Notes: generated by a model not told the origin, from the letters alone. A DNA stretch of 64,000 bases from Deinococcus seoulensis (GCF_014648115.1 NZ_BMQM01000002.1:245010-309009); one strand, 5' to 3'; positions 1 through 10,700 are shown, numbered from the stretch's first letter. A program made the numbers and translations.

Positions 1-245
1 GTCAGGATGGGAAGCAGTTGCGCGGCCTGCGCCTTGGTCAGGGCGGTGGCCCTGTTCTTCTCGAGGTCCGGGAGCAGGCGCACGGTCTGCGCGAGGTCCG
101 TGATAGGTTGCATGGCTTTCATGCGGGCCTGCATTTCCGGGGTCATCTGGCGCTGGCCGGTCTGCTGCGCCGAGGCGGCGCCCAGGGTCAGGGCGGTCAG
201 GGTGAGGGCGGCGGGAACGAGGCGGGCGGGAAGGGTCTTGTTCAT
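1..245 (-). CDS. Secreted small protein, N-terminal part (runs off window)
   Basis: Only the first 81 codons lie in the window. The ATG at 243-245 is preceded by a good Shine-Dalgarno, AAGGAG, seven bases upstream. The product begins with a classic Sec signal peptide (MNKTLPARLVPAALTLTAL, cleavage probably after ASA around residue 26), then a Gln/Met-rich mature region (QMTPEMQARMKAMQ). It is 18 bp downstream of the permease gene and on the same strand, so it is probably the last or next-to-last gene of the efflux operon and could be an exported accessory or substrate. No family is recognised, and the C terminus is not visible. Confidence 0.7.
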   Translation of the reverse strand, partial: MNKTLPARLVPAALTLTALTLGAASAQQTGQRQMTPEMQARMKAMQPITDLAQTVRLLPDLEKNRATALTKAQAAQLLPIL

Positions 246-263
246 GGTGGATCTCCTTGAGGG

Positions 264-1595
264 TTACTCGTAACGAAGGGAATCGACGGGGTCGAGGCGG
301 GCGGCGCGGGCGGCCGGGTAGTACCCGAAGAACACGCCGACCAGCGCGCTGAACAGGAACGCGACGATCATGGGGGTCGGGCTGAAGACCGGGGCGATGC
401 CCGCGAGGTTCCCCAGGTACGCCACGCCCACGCCGAGCAGCATGCCGATCAGGCCGCCGCCGATGGACAGCAGGCTGGCCTCGACCAGGAACTGCGTGAG
501 GATGTCGCGCGGCTTGGCGCCCAGGGCCTTGCGGACGCCGATCTCGCGGGTGCGTTCCGTGACGGACACCAGCATGATGTTCATGATGCCGATGCCGCCG
601 ACGAGCAGGCTGATCCCGGCGATCGCGCCGACGAGCAGGGTCAGGGTGCCGGTCACGCTGCTGAGGCTGGCGAGGCTGTCCGCCTGGTTCTGCACCTGGA
701 AGTCGAGGTTGTCCGGGTCGGTCTGGTCGTGGCGGGTGCTGAGCAGGTCGGTCACGTCCGCCTGAAGCGCGGTGAGGTCGTCGGCGCTGACTGCCTGGAG
801 GTAGACGCTGCTGACGGTGGGTTCGCCGCCCGCGCTGTTGGTCCGCGCGAAGCGTTGCAGGTACGTGCCGAGCGGCACGAGCACCTGACTGTTGGCGTTC
901 CCGAAGCCGCTGTTGCCCTTGTCGGGCAGGACGCCGGTCACGGTGAAGGACACGCTGCCCAGTCGGACCTTCTGCCCGATGGCCTGGTCGGGCGTCGCGT
1001 CCTCGCCCCACAGGTCGGTCAGGACCTGATGGCCGATCACGGCGACGCGTTTGCGGCTCCTGTTGTCGGCGTCCGTGAAGTACGCGCCGGTCTCGACCGG
1101 GCTGTTGCGCACCGTCTCGTAGGCGGGCCAGGTGCCGACCACGCTGGCCTGGGTGTTGGCGCTGCCGACCTTGGCCTGCACGTTGCTGTTCACGGTGGGG
1201 GCCACGCCCGCCACGCGGTCCGGGAAGGCGGCGGCCAGCGCCTCGGCGTCCTTGACGGTGACGGTCTGCCGGGGGCCGGCGCGGACCAGGCTGCCGCCGC
1301 CGCCGCCACGGGCGCTCTGCACGGTCAGCAGGTTGGTGCCCAGACTCTCGAGGTTCTTGGTGACCCCGGCGGTGCTGCCCTGCCCGATGGCAGTCAGGGC
1401 GACGACGGCGGCCACGCCGATGATCACGCCCAGCGCCGTCAGGACCGAGCGCAGCGGGGTGCCCACGATGGCGCGCCACGCGATGGTGAACGCGCCGCCC
1501 AGGCCGATACCGCCGCCCCGCCGGGGAGTGGCCGGGGCGGGCGCGGCGCGGTCGATGGTGGGCTGGTCGGGGGTGGGCTGGTCGGCGGCGGTCAC
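264..1595 (-). CDS. MacB-type ABC transporter permease (FtsX/MacB_PCD)
   Basis: Membrane subunit of a MacB-like exporter, 443 aa. A Thr/Pro-rich N-terminal tail is followed by a first membrane helix (around residues 45-70, VLTALGVIIGVAAVVALTAI), a large extracytoplasmic MacB_PCD domain to about residue 315, and three C-terminal helices. The conserved FtsX-type loop TERTREIGVRKALGAKPRD lies between helices 2 and 3. It starts in a 4 bp ATGA overlap with the upstream ATPase gene, so it is translationally coupled. Unlike E. coli MacB the ATPase is a separate protein. With the adjacent HlyD adaptor and TolC genes it should energise export of a small molecule or peptide; the substrate cannot be told. 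Confidence 0.93.
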   Translation of the reverse strand: MTAADQPTPDQPTIDRAAPAPATPRRGGGIGLGGAFTIAWRAIVGTPLRSVLTALGVIIGVAAVVALTAIGQGSTAGVTKNLESLGTNLLTVQSARGGGGGSLVRAGPRQTVTVKDAEALAAAFPDRVAGVAPTVNSNVQAKVGSANTQASVVGTWPAYETVRNSPVETGAYFTDADNRSRKRVAVIGHQVLTDLWGEDATPDQAIGQKVRLGSVSFTVTGVLPDKGNSGFGNANSQVLVPLGTYLQRFARTNSAGGEPTVSSVYLQAVSADDLTALQADVTDLLSTRHDQTDPDNLDFQVQNQADSLASLSSVTGTLTLLVGAIAGISLLVGGIGIMNIMLVSVTERTREIGVRKALGAKPRDILTQFLVEASLLSIGGGLIGMLLGVGVAYLGNLAGIAPVFSPTPMIVAFLFSALVGVFFGYYPAARAARLDPVDSLRYE

Positions 1596-2359
1596 GGCTG
1601 CCCTCCGGTCAGGTGGGGCGCGGTGTGGGCGGGCGCGTGAGGCATGGACGTGCGGGGCGTCTGGCGGCGGTCGGATTCGATCACTCCGTCACGCACGCGG
1701 ATGACCCGCTCGGCGTACGCGCCGATGTCGTCCTCGTGCGTGACGATCACGACGGTGGTGCCCTCGGCGTGCAGGGCGCCGAACAGGGCCATGACCTCCT
1801 CGCTGGTGCGGGTGTCGAGGTTGCCTGTGGGTTCGTCGGCCAGCAGCAGGCGCGGGCTGCCCGCCAGGGCGCGGGCGACGGCCACACGCTGTTTCTGCCC
1901 GCCGCTGATCTGGCTGGGCAGGTTGCGGGCCTTGTCGGCCAGTCCCACGCGCCCCAGGACCTGCATGGCCCGCTCGCGGCGTTCGCGGGGCGGCACGCCG
2001 GCGTACGTGAGGGGCACCTCGACGTTCTCGACGAGACTCAGGCGCGGCAGCAGGTGAAAGGCCTGGAACACGAAACCGATGTCGGTGTTGCGGGCCTCGG
2101 CGCGTTCGTTCTCGCTGAGGGTGGTCACGTCCCGCCCGGCCAGCCGGTACGAGCCGCTGCTGGGCCGGTCGAGCAGCCCGATGACCTGCATCAGGGTGGT
2201 CTTGCCGCTGCCCGAGGGGCCCATCAGGGCGACCATCTCGCCCTGCGCGATCTGCACGCTGACGCCCTTGAGGGCCTCGAAGATCACGTCGCCCTGCTCG
2301 TACACCTTGCGCACGTCGCGGATGTCCACGACCGGACCGGCGGTCTGCGCGGCACTCAC
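1592..2359 (-). CDS. MacB/LolD-type ABC transporter ATP-binding protein
   Basis: Cytoplasmic ATPase of the exporter, 255 aa, a normal length for a single nucleotide-binding domain. Walker A is GPSGSGKTT at residues 47-55, the Q-loop region is FVFQAFHLLPRLSLVENVEVPL, the ABC signature is SGGQKQR and Walker B is LLLADEPTGNLDT, typical of the MacB/LolD/FtsE subfamily. A short His/Pro-rich tail follows the domain. Four-base overlaps at both ends (with the adaptor upstream and the permease downstream) show a tight operon. It pairs with the FtsX permease encoded immediately downstream. Confidence 0.95.
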   Translation of the reverse strand: MSAAQTAGPVVDIRDVRKVYEQGDVIFEALKGVSVQIAQGEMVALMGPSGSGKTTLMQVIGLLDRPSSGSYRLAGRDVTTLSENERAEARNTDIGFVFQAFHLLPRLSLVENVEVPLTYAGVPPRERRERAMQVLGRVGLADKARNLPSQISGGQKQRVAVARALAGSPRLLLADEPTGNLDTRTSEEVMALFGALHAEGTTVVIVTHEDDIGAYAERVIRVRDGVIESDRRQTPRTSMPHAPAHTAPHLTGGQP

Positions 2360-3725
2360 GGCGCGCCCCCGCCGAAGCCGCCGGCAGGCGGGCCGCCCGT
2401 CCCGAAACCGCCCTGGCTGTTCTGACGGTTCCCACTGCCCGTACCGGTGGTGCGGGCCGCGCCGGGCACGACGACCTGCTGTCCGGCTTCCAGGCCGCTG
2501 GTGATGACCGTGTTCGTGCCGTCGGTCGCGCCGGTCTCCACGCGGATGCGTTCGGGTTCCGCGCCCTGCCCGGCGGGCAGTTCCACGTAACTGCGGCCCC
2601 GCACGGTCTGAATGGCCTTGCTCGGCACGAGCAGGCCGGTTTCCTCGCTCTGGATGATCTCGGCCTCGGCGGTCATTCCGGCGCGCAGCTGCCCGTCGGG
2701 GTTGGGGAGCCCCACGGTGGCGGTGAACACGCTGATGCCGCTGCTCTGGGTTGCGCCGGGCGAGACGCGCACGACCTTGCCCGTGAAGGTCTGCCCGTCG
2801 AAGGCGTCCAGGGTGACCTCGGCGGTCTGTCCGGCCTGCACGCCGGCGATCTCGGTCTCGTCGATCTGCACGGGCAGGTTCAGGGTGGTGTCGTCCAGGA
2901 CGGTCAGGATGGTCGCGCCGCTGTTCACGACGGTGCCCTCGGTGGCGGTGACGGTGCTGACCACCCCGGTGATGGGTGCGTACACCTTCAGGTCGGCGCG
3001 GTCCTGCTGCGCGGCCTTCAGGCTTTCCTGGGCCTGCTGCACCGCGATCTCCTGACTGCGGAGGTTCTGGGCGTCGCTGGTGCCGCCCGTGCCCGCCTGG
3101 GTCTGCGCGGCGCTCAGGCTGGCGCGGGCGCTGTCCACGCTCTGCTGGGCTTTCAGGACGGCTGACTGCGCGTCCGCCAGGGCCGAGGCGCTGAGTGCCC
3201 CGATGGCCGCCAGTTGCTGCTGGCCGTTCAGGGTGCGCTGGGCGTCCGTGAGGGTCTGCTGCGCCTGCGTGAGGGAATTCTGGGCGCCGGTGACGCTGCT
3301 CTGGCGCTGCGCGGCGCTGCTGGCCTGCGAGGCGCGCGTGGCGTCCAGTCCGGCGCGGGCCTTGTCGAGGTTTAGCTGCGCCGACGCCACGTTCTGCTCG
3401 ACGGTGTCGCTGCTGAGGGTGGTGATCAGTTGCCCCCGCGTGACGCGCTCCCCGACGGCCGGGACCGCGCCGACCGTGGCGGTCAGGTCCGCGCCGACCG
3501 TGCGGGTCTGCGCGGCTTCCAGCGTGCCGGGACCGCTGACGGACACGCGGATCACGCCCTGCTGCGCGCGGGCGGTGCTGGTCGTGGCGACGGCCTGGGC
3601 GGTGTCGGCGTTGCTGGCGCGGTACGCGACGGTCCCGCCGACCGCGCCGATCAGCAGCAGGCCACCCACGATCCAGGGCCAGCGGGCGCGGCGTGCCGGG
3701 CGGGCCGGGCGTGCGGACGCGGCGC

Positions 3726-3729
<4 letters not shown>
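2356..3729 (-). CDS. HlyD/MacA-family periplasmic adaptor subunit
   Basis: Membrane-fusion protein linking the inner-membrane ABC pump to a TolC-like channel, 457 aa. One N-terminal membrane anchor (WPWIVGGLLLIGAVGGTVAY, about residues 18-37) is followed by a lipoyl/barrel-sandwich half, a long alpha-helical hairpin rich in Gln/Ala (about 100-245), the second lipoyl half (DRADLKVYAPITGVVSTV) and a beta-barrel. The C terminus is a Gly/Asn/Gln-rich low-complexity tail (about 425-457), unusual but probably just a flexible end. It overlaps both neighbours by 4 bp. Family membership is clear; substrate specificity is unknown. Confidence 0.93.
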
Positions 3730-4810
<1,081 letters not shown>

Positions 4811-4814
<4 letters not shown>

Positions 4815-6301
4815 TGGGGGCCTCCGGCGGCGTTGTCGAGTTGAATCAGGGTGGTCTGGGCACTCAGGCGGGCGGACAGCAGGTCACGTTGCGCCTGCGC
4901 GAGGGTCAGTTCGGCGCTCTGCACGTCGTCGGGGGTGGCGGTTCCGGCCTGCACGCGGGCCTGCGCGGTCGCGAGTTGCTGCTGCGCCACCTGCACCTGC
5001 GTCTTGCGGGTCTGCACGGCGGTCAGGGCCTGCTGCGCGGCAATGAAGCGGCTGCGGACGTCGAGTTCCACGTTCTGCTGCGCGACGGTCAGGGACAGCG
5101 CCGCCTGCGTCACGGCCGCCTGGTCGGCGCTGAGGCTGGCGCGCTGCGCCGGGGAGTACACGACGTACGAGCCGCTGAGGCTGGCGGTCAGGCGCCCGGA
5201 CGCGCTGCCAGAGCTGCTGCCGACCGGGACGCTGTAGGCGCTGCTCAGGGTGCCCTGCTTCAGGTTCAGGCTGGTGCTGAGCGTTCCGGCGCTGCCGCCG
5301 CCGTAGCCGACGCTGGCGGTCAGGTCCGGCAGGGTGGCGTCCCGCTGGGCTGTGTCCAGGGTGTCCTGCGCGGCGGCCAGGGTGTTCTGCGCGCTGATCA
5401 CGTCGGCGCGGCCGGTGCGGGCGCGGGCGACCAGGGCACCCAGGTCCGGCAGGGTCAGGGTCGCCTGGGCGGGGGGGCTGAACGTCACGCGGCCCAGGCT
5501 GACGCCCAGCGCGGATTCCAGCGTGCGCTGCGCGGTGTCCAGCGTGCCCTGCGCCTGCGCGGCGGCCGACTGCGCCGCCTGCAGGGCCGCCTGGGCGCTC
5601 AGGACTGCCTCGGGCGCGGCGTTCCCGGCGGCGTCCTGCGCCTGCGCCACCTGAAGCTGCCGGGCGCGCAGCGCGACCGTCTGCGCGCCCATCTGCACGT
5701 CCTGCGTGGCCAGCACCGCGTCGAAGTACGCCTGCGTGACGTTCAGGCGGGCGCTGCGCTGCGCTTCCTGCAGGGTCGCGCGGGCCAGGGCGAGGCTGCG
5801 TTCCGAGGCGCGCAGGCCACTCTGGTTGTTCGACCAGGGCAGCAGGCCCAGGCTGACGCTGACCCCGGCGTTCCCGCCGAGGCTGGAGGCGGTCGTGGTG
5901 GCCGCGCCGTCACTGGTGGTCCCGGCGCCGCTGCCCACGTAACTGGCGTTGCCGTTCACGCTAACGGTCAGGCCCAGGGCGCTGCGGGCGGCCTCCAGGT
6001 TCTGCTGCGCGACCTGCACGCTCAGGGCGGCGCGGGTCACGCTGGGCGCCCCGGCGAGTTGCGCGTACGCCTGCTCCAGCGTGTAGGGCAGTGGTTCGGC
6101 GGGCTGGGAGGCAGGTGGCTGCGCGGACGACTGTGTGGACGACTGCGCGGGCGGCTGTGTGGACGACTGCGCGGGCGGCTGTGTGGGCGGCGTGGCCTGG
6201 GCCTGTGCCAGTGCAGGCCCGGACGCCGCGGCCAGCGCGGCGCTCAGGGCCAGGGCCAGCGGCAACCCACGGCGGGACGGACGGGCAGGAATGAACTTCA
6301 T
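4811..6301 (-). CDS. TolC-family outer membrane efflux protein
   Basis: First gene of the exporter operon, 496 aa. Signal peptide (LPLALALSAALAAASGPALAQ), then a Pro/Gln/Ser/Thr-rich linker of imperfect PAQSSTQ repeats (about residues 35-68), then two TolC-type halves each with paired long Ala/Gln-rich helices and a Gly/Ser-rich beta segment (LGGNAGVSVSLGLLPWS; TASVGYGGGSAGTLSTS). Expected to form the trimeric outer-membrane duct for the ABC pump. Start chosen as the ATG at 6299-6301. The 160 bp between it and the divergent response regulator should hold both promoters, so regulation by that two-component system is a reasonable inference. Confidence 0.9.
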
Positions 6302-6452
6302 GCCCCGAGTGTGGCGGCGGCCCGCGAAGACTCCGCGCAGCCTCCATGAAGATTTGTCGAAGGCGCCCGGACACCGCCCAGGACGTCAGGAACGCCCCGG
6401 AACGCCCGAAAAGTTCCCCGGATCGCTTCGCCCGTCCTTCACGTACCTCACC

Positions 6453-6458
6453 TACCAT
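6453..6458 (+). promoter_or_regulatory. -10 box TACCAT of the two-component operon (leaderless start)
   Basis: TACCAT ends six bases before the ATG at 6465, the spacing seen upstream of many genes here, and no Shine-Dalgarno precedes that ATG. It argues for the short start rather than the long upstream open frame that begins at 6135 inside the divergent TolC gene. No clear -35 box is visible. Confidence 0.5.
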
Positions 6459-6464
6459 GCAGGC

Positions 6465-7148
6465 ATGAACGCCCTGATCCTGATTGTCGAGGACGAACCG
6501 CAACTGGCCGAGGTCCTCGAAGCCTACGCGCGGCAGGAAGGCTACCGCACCGAACGCGCCGCCGACGGAAACGCCGCCCTGCACGCCTTCCGCGCCCTGA
6601 ACCCGGACCTGATCCTGCTGGACGTCATGCTGCCCGGCCGCAGCGGCCTGGACGTGCTGCGCACCGTGCGGGCCGACAGCGCCACGCCCGTGATCCTGGT
6701 CACCGCCCGCGCCGAGGAGACCGATCAGATCGTGGGACTGGAACTCGGCGCGGACGATTACGTCGTCAAGCCGTTCCGGCCGCGCGAGGTCATGGCGCGC
6801 GTGCGGGCCGTGCTGCGCCGCGCGACTGCCGCGGTCGAGGACACCGAACGCCCGGTGCGGGTCGGGCCGCTGGAAGTGGACAGGCGCGCCTTCGTGATCC
6901 GCGTGAACGGCGAGACCCTGAACCTCACCCCGGCCGAGTTCCGGCTGCTGTCGCAACTGGCCGAATCGCCGGGCCGGGCGTTCTCGCGCGAGGAACTGCT
7001 CGCGGCGGCCCTGCCGGACAGCGACGCCCTGGAACGCGTCGTGGACGCCCACCTGGCCAGCGTGCGCCGCAAACTGGAAGCCGTGAACGCCAGCGGCCTG
7101 CTGCACACGGTGCGCGGCGTCGGCTACCGCCTGGAAGCCGGGGCGTGA
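6465..7148 (+). CDS. OmpR/PhoB-family response regulator
   Basis: DNA-binding response regulator, 227 aa. Receiver domain residues 1-120 with acidic pocket E9/D10, phospho-acceptor D53 (LLDVMLPG), T80 and K102 (VKPF). A winged-helix Trans_reg_C domain covers about 130-225 (LTPAEFRLLSQLAESPGRAF, ending TVRGVGYRLE). The start at 6465 fits the family N terminus (MNALILIVEDEPQ) and the -10 box just upstream. Its stop overlaps the histidine kinase start (GTGA). Divergent from the tripartite exporter, which it probably controls. Confidence 0.95.
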   Translation: MNALILIVEDEPQLAEVLEAYARQEGYRTERAADGNAALHAFRALNPDLILLDVMLPGRSGLDVLRTVRADSATPVILVTARAEETDQIVGLELGADDYVVKPFRPREVMARVRAVLRRATAAVEDTERPVRVGPLEVDRRAFVIRVNGETLNLTPAEFRLLSQLAESPGRAFSREELLAAALPDSDALERVVDAHLASVRRKLEAVNASGLLHTVRGVGYRLEAGA

Positions 7149-8554
7149 CCCGCCCCCCTCCCCGCCCACAGGCGGGCACGCGCCCTCCCGCCGCGCCGGC
7201 CGGCGGGCGCCGCTGGGCGTGGCAGCGCAGCCGCCGCCCGCTGGCCGTGACGCTGCTGCTGGCGATGCTGCTGGTCGTGGGCGTGTCGGTGGGGAGCGTG
7301 CTGGTGTTCTCGAACCTGGTCGTGCAGCGGCAGGTGGACCGACTGCCCGACGACATCAAGCTCGCCATGCGCGAGCGGCAGGCGGCCCTGCACCGCGGCG
7401 AGGTGATCGTCCCGACGCCGCCCGTCCCGGAGATCCGCACCGGGATGATCGTGGACCCCTTCCTGGAACCCGGTCAGAGCAGCCCGGACGTGAACGGCGT
7501 GATCGCCCTGCCCAGCGGCGAGCAGGCCGAGGTCACGCAGGGCCGCCGCCCACGCGGACTGCGGGACCAGCCGCGTGACGTGCCGAACCGCTCGCAGGAT
7601 TTCGTGCGGGACATCCAGCGCAGCCTCGTGCAGGTGGGCGCACTCGCCGTGACGGCCTCGGCGCTGCTGGCGTGGCTGCTGGCCCGGCGGATCGCGCAGC
7701 CGGTGTCGGCCGTGTCGCGCGCGGCGTCCCGGCTGGCCGGCGGTGACCTGGGCGCCCGCGCGCCCATGCAGAGCGGCGAGCGTGAAATGGCGGCCCTGGC
7801 GCAGAGCTTCAACGAGATGGCCGAGAACCTGCAACAGCTGGAGCAGGAGCGGCAGCAGGCCGTCGCGGACATCGCGCACGAACTGCGCACGCCCATCGCG
7901 GTCATGCAGGCCCGCCTGGACGCCCTGGAGGACGGCGTGTACCCGCTGAACACCGAGCAGATCGCGCTGCTGAGCACCCAGACGCAACTGCTGACCCGGC
8001 TGGTCGGGGACCTGCGGACCATCACGCTCGCCGAGGGCGGCAGCCTGGCCCTGGACCCCCGCCCGCTGGACCTGGGCGCGCTGGGCCGCGACGTGGTCCG
8101 CGACCTGCAGGACCGCGCCTCGGCGCGGCAGGTGACGCTCAGCGTGCAGGCGACCGAGACCCTGATCCACGGGGACCCGGTGCGGGTGCGGCAGATCACC
8201 ACCAACCTCGTGGACAACGCCCTGCGGCACGCGCGCAGCCGCGTCAGCGTGCAGATCGAGGCGGTGCAGGGTCAGGCGCTGCTGCACGTCGAGGACGACG
8301 GCCCCGGCGTGCCCGAGGACAGCCGCGAGGCGGTGTTCACGCGCTTCACCCGCCTGGACAGCAGCCGCACCCGCGACACCGGCGGCAGCGGCCTGGGCCT
8401 GGCGATCGTGCGGGCCCTGGCCGACGCGCACGGCGGCGCGGCGCACCTGTCGGGCAGCGCCAGCCTGGGCGGGGCGCGCTTCACCGTGACCCTCCCGGCC
8501 CTGACCGACCCCGCGCCTTCCTCGACCGTGCCCGCGCCCTCCCACACGGCCTGA
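7145..8554 (+). CDS. Sensor histidine kinase (HAMP, HisKA, HATPase_c)
   Basis: 469 aa, GTG start inside a 4 bp overlap with the response regulator. Two membrane helices (about residues 34-58 and 165-182) bracket an extracytoplasmic sensor of about 105 residues rich in Pro and charged residues; a HAMP domain follows. The phospho-acceptor is H245 in DIAHELRTPIAV. The ATPase domain has N box DNALRHA, G1 DDGPGVP and G2 GGSGLGLAIV. The acidic sensor loop (VDRLPDDIKLAMRERQAAL) resembles no ligand domain I can name. Expected to sense an envelope or drug signal and phosphorylate D53 of its partner. Confidence 0.95.
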   Translation: MTRPPPRPQAGTRPPAAPAGGRRWAWQRSRRPLAVTLLLAMLLVVGVSVGSVLVFSNLVVQRQVDRLPDDIKLAMRERQAALHRGEVIVPTPPVPEIRTGMIVDPFLEPGQSSPDVNGVIALPSGEQAEVTQGRRPRGLRDQPRDVPNRSQDFVRDIQRSLVQVGALAVTASALLAWLLARRIAQPVSAVSRAASRLAGGDLGARAPMQSGEREMAALAQSFNEMAENLQQLEQERQQAVADIAHELRTPIAVMQARLDALEDGVYPLNTEQIALLSTQTQLLTRLVGDLRTITLAEGGSLALDPRPLDLGALGRDVVRDLQDRASARQVTLSVQATETLIHGDPVRVRQITTNLVDNALRHARSRVSVQIEAVQGQALLHVEDDGPGVPEDSREAVFTRFTRLDSSRTRDTGGSGLGLAIVRALADAHGGAAHLSGSASLGGARFTVTLPALTDPAPSSTVPAPSHTA

Positions 8555-8619
8555 AGGGGGGGTGCGGTGGGGGGAAGGGCTGGCCCCTGCACCCGTCACT
8601 GCATTACAGTCAGAGTCGA

Positions 8620-9123
8620 ATGGGGCCGCTCAGGGACCGTGCCACACGCCGCCGCGCTGCGCTGACGGCGCTGATCACCGTGGGGTGCGGCGTGTCCGCG
8701 CTGACCCTGCACACACAGAGCCCGACCACTGCCGCCAGGGTTGACCCGCCCCGCGCCATCACCACACTGGCCGCACTGAACCTGGCCGCGCCGCCCACCC
8801 CGACCGCCGCGTGGGTGACCGTTCAGACGACGTGGTACACCAGACCCGACCCACGCTCGCCGAAACTGCAACTGCTGCCCGCCCGCCGGGCCGTGACCCT
8901 GCACCGCTGCTTCGAACGCTGGTGCGAGGTCAGCGTGCCCGGCAACGACCTGCGCGGCTGGGTCATGCGGCCCACCGTGGACCTGAAAGGCGACTGCGCC
9001 GTGCTGGTCCCCCTGGGCCTGAAGGACCTGCGCCGCAGCGAGGGAACCTACAGCGCCGCGCGCGACCTGAACCACAACGGCCGCGCCTGCGACCGCGAGG
9101 ATCTGCTCGCCACGCGCCCCTGA
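8620..9123 (+). CDS. Exported SH3-like / excalibur-domain protein
   Basis: 167 aa. An N-terminal hydrophobic signal or anchor (AALTALITVGCGVSALTL) is followed by a bacterial SH3-like segment (about 70-125: VTVQTTWYTRPDPRSPKLQ, RCFERWCEV, GWVMRP) and a C-terminal excalibur calcium-binding motif, DLNHNGRACD (the DxDxDGxxCE pattern with Asn at two positions). Cysteines in CFERWC and in the excalibur motif could form disulfides. The ATG follows a TACAGT box (8605-8610) by nine bases. Probably a cell-envelope protein; role unknown. Confidence 0.8.
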   Translation: MGPLRDRATRRRAALTALITVGCGVSALTLHTQSPTTAARVDPPRAITTLAALNLAAPPTPTAAWVTVQTTWYTRPDPRSPKLQLLPARRAVTLHRCFERWCEVSVPGNDLRGWVMRPTVDLKGDCAVLVPLGLKDLRRSEGTYSAARDLNHNGRACDREDLLATRP

Positions 9124-9188
9124 GCACGTCGAAGCGCCGCGCAGTTGATCGACACGGTACCTGCGCGGTCAACGCAGTGTGCTGACCT

Positions 9189-9238
9189 CATCCGCTCGGC
9201 CCCAGCGGTCTTTGCAGCCCATTCAAACGGAATCCGTA
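9189..9238. repeat. Truncated copy of the ~135 bp miniature element
   Basis: About 50 bp matching only the hairpin end of the dispersed element: an inner GCTCGG...GGTCTTTGCAGCCCATTC stretch and a terminal AACGGAATCCGTA, followed by TCA at 9239-9241. The other terminus is absent, so it is a relic. It lies in the 211 bp gap upstream of ychF; a TAAACT box at 9283-9288 further downstream is the likely ychF -10 element. Confidence 0.7.
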
Positions 9239-9334
9239 TCAGCGCCGCGCCGGTCGTCCGGTGCGCCTGCGGGGAACTGCGGTAAACTCTCAGGGTTGCC
9301 CCGCGCACGAGTGGCGGGTGAAGGAGTCGAAATC

Positions 9335-10432
9335 ATGGGTCTTGCTATTGGAATTGTGGGTCTGCCGAACGTCGGGAAAAGCACGCTGTTCAACGCCATC
9401 ACGCGCGCCGGAGCGCTCGCCGCGAACTACCCGTTCGCGACCATCGAACCGAACGTCGGCCGAGTCACGGTGCCCGACGAGCGCCTCGCCGCGCTGAGCC
9501 GCGTGTTCACCAAGGGTGAGCGCGTCCCACCGATCATCCCGACCTTCGTGGAGTTCGTGGATATCGCCGGTCTGGTCAAGGGCGCCAGTCAGGGCGAGGG
9601 GCTGGGCAACCAGTTCCTGGCGAACATCCGCGAGGCGGACGCCATCGCGCACGTCGTCCGCTGCTTCGAGGACGGGAACGTCATTCACGTGGCGGGCCGC
9701 GTGGACCCCATCGACGACATCGAGACCATCAACACCGAACTGATCCTCGCGGACCTCGGCGGCCTGGAAAAACGCCTCCAGAACCTCCAGAAGAAAGCCA
9801 AGGGGAACGACAAGGACGCCAAGGAGCAGGCGGCGCTGGCCGAGCAGATCATTGCCGTGCTGGGCGAGGGCAAACCCGCCCGTGCCGGCACGTACGACGC
9901 GCCCATTCCCAAGGAATTCGGGCTGATCACCACCAAACCCGTCATCTATGTGGCAAACGTCGGCGAGGACGACCTGACGCAGGACAACGAGCACGTCCTG
10001 AAGGTCCGCGAGTACGCCGCCGCCGAGGGCGCGCAGGTCGTGAAGATCAGCGCGCAGATCGAGGGTGAACTCTCCGAGATGCCCGAAGAGGACGCCCGCA
10101 TGTTCCTCGACGAACTGGGCGTGCAGGAAAGCGGCCTGGATCAGCTCGTGAAGGTCGGGTACGAGACGCTGGGCCTGATGACCTTCATCACCAGCGGCGA
10201 GAAGGAAGTCCGCGCGTGGACCATCCGCCGCGGCGAGACCGCCCCCGAAGCGGCCGGCGAGATCCACAGCGATCTGCAACGCGGTTTCATTCGCGCCGAG
10301 GTCATCGAGTGGGACAAGATGGTCGAGGCCGGAGGCTGGGCCGCCGCCAAGAGCAAGGGCTGGGTCCGCACCGAAGGCAAGGACTACGTCATGAAAGACG
10401 GTGACATCATGAACGTGCTGCATAACATGTGA
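9335..10432 (+). CDS. ychF: Ribosome-binding ATPase YchF (OBG family)
   Basis: 365 aa, the usual YchF length. P-loop GLPNVGKST near the N terminus, G3-equivalent [19 protein letters not shown], a coiled-coil insertion ([20 protein letters not shown]) and a C-terminal TGS domain ([17 protein letters not shown] ... [17 protein letters not shown]). ATP-preferring OBG-like protein that associates with ribosomes. The ATG at 9335 is chosen over longer upstream frames because AAGGAG precedes it and the family N terminus begins [16 protein letters not shown]. Its stop codon TGA (10430-10432) is also the left target-site repeat of the miniature element that follows. Confidence 0.97.
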   Translation: MGLAIGIVGLPNVGKSTLFNAITRAGALAANYPFATIEPNVGRVTVPDERLAALSRVFTKGERVPPIIPTFVEFVDIAGLVKGASQGEGLGNQFLANIREADAIAHVVRCFEDGNVIHVAGRVDPIDDIETINTELILADLGGLEKRLQNLQKKAKGNDKDAKEQAALAEQIIAVLGEGKPARAGTYDAPIPKEFGLITTKPVIYVANVGEDDLTQDNEHVLKVREYAAAEGAQVVKISAQIEGELSEMPEEDARMFLDELGVQESGLDQLVKVGYETLGLMTFITSGEKEVRAWTIRRGETAPEAAGEIHSDLQRGFIRAEVIEWDKMVEAGGWAAAKSKGWVRTEGKDYVMKDGDIMNVLHNM

Positions 10433-10567
10433 TACGGACTCCGATTGAATGGGCTGCAAAGACCGTTCAATCCGAGCGGATGCGAGTAGGAGAAAAACGG
10501 GTTCCGGACGTGGAGCTAACAGAGCCGGTGAAGTTCCGGGTTGTCAGCGAAACAGACGGAATCCGAA
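10433..10567 (+). mobile_element. Miniature inverted-repeat element, complete copy A
   Basis: 135 bp with imperfect inverted ends: TACGGACTCCGATTG on the left, and TTCGGATTCCGTCTG read inward from the right. It is flanked by direct TGA repeats at 10430-10432 (the ychF stop codon) and 10568-10570. Next to the left end is the family's internal hairpin (GATTGAA at 10443-10449 with TTCAATC at 10465-10471). There is no ORF, so it must be moved in trans. It sits between the ychF stop codon and a strong terminator. Confidence 0.8.
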
Positions 10568-10570
10568 TGA

Positions 10571-10630
10571 TGGACTCCGATTGAATGGCTTACAAAGCCG
10601 CTGGGTCCGAGCGGATGCGAGCAGGAGCAG
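10571..10630 (+). repeat. Second, truncated copy of the element in tandem
   Basis: Immediately after the right TGA of copy A a second copy begins in the same orientation (TGGACTCCGATTGAATGG, then the hairpin and GTCCGAGCGGATGCGAGCAG) but breaks off after about 60 bp. Its terminus has lost two bases relative to the consensus. This suggests that copy A inserted at the edge of an older copy already located behind ychF. Confidence 0.7.
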
Positions 10631-10636
10631 GTAACA

Positions 10637-10683
10637 GCTGAAGGTGGGGCGTTCCGGTTCAGTTGGAACGCCCCACCTTCAGC
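10637..10683. terminator. Bidirectional hairpin terminator between ychF and mnmE
   Basis: A 19 bp perfect stem, GCTGAAGGTGGGGCGTTCC (10637-10655) paired with 10665-10683 around a 9-base loop. It lies between the convergent ychF and mnmE genes, 18 bp from the mnmE stop codon. No long T-tract follows, so it may work by hairpin strength or with Rho. Confidence 0.7.
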
Positions 10684-10700
10684 TTTCCATCTGCTTCCCG

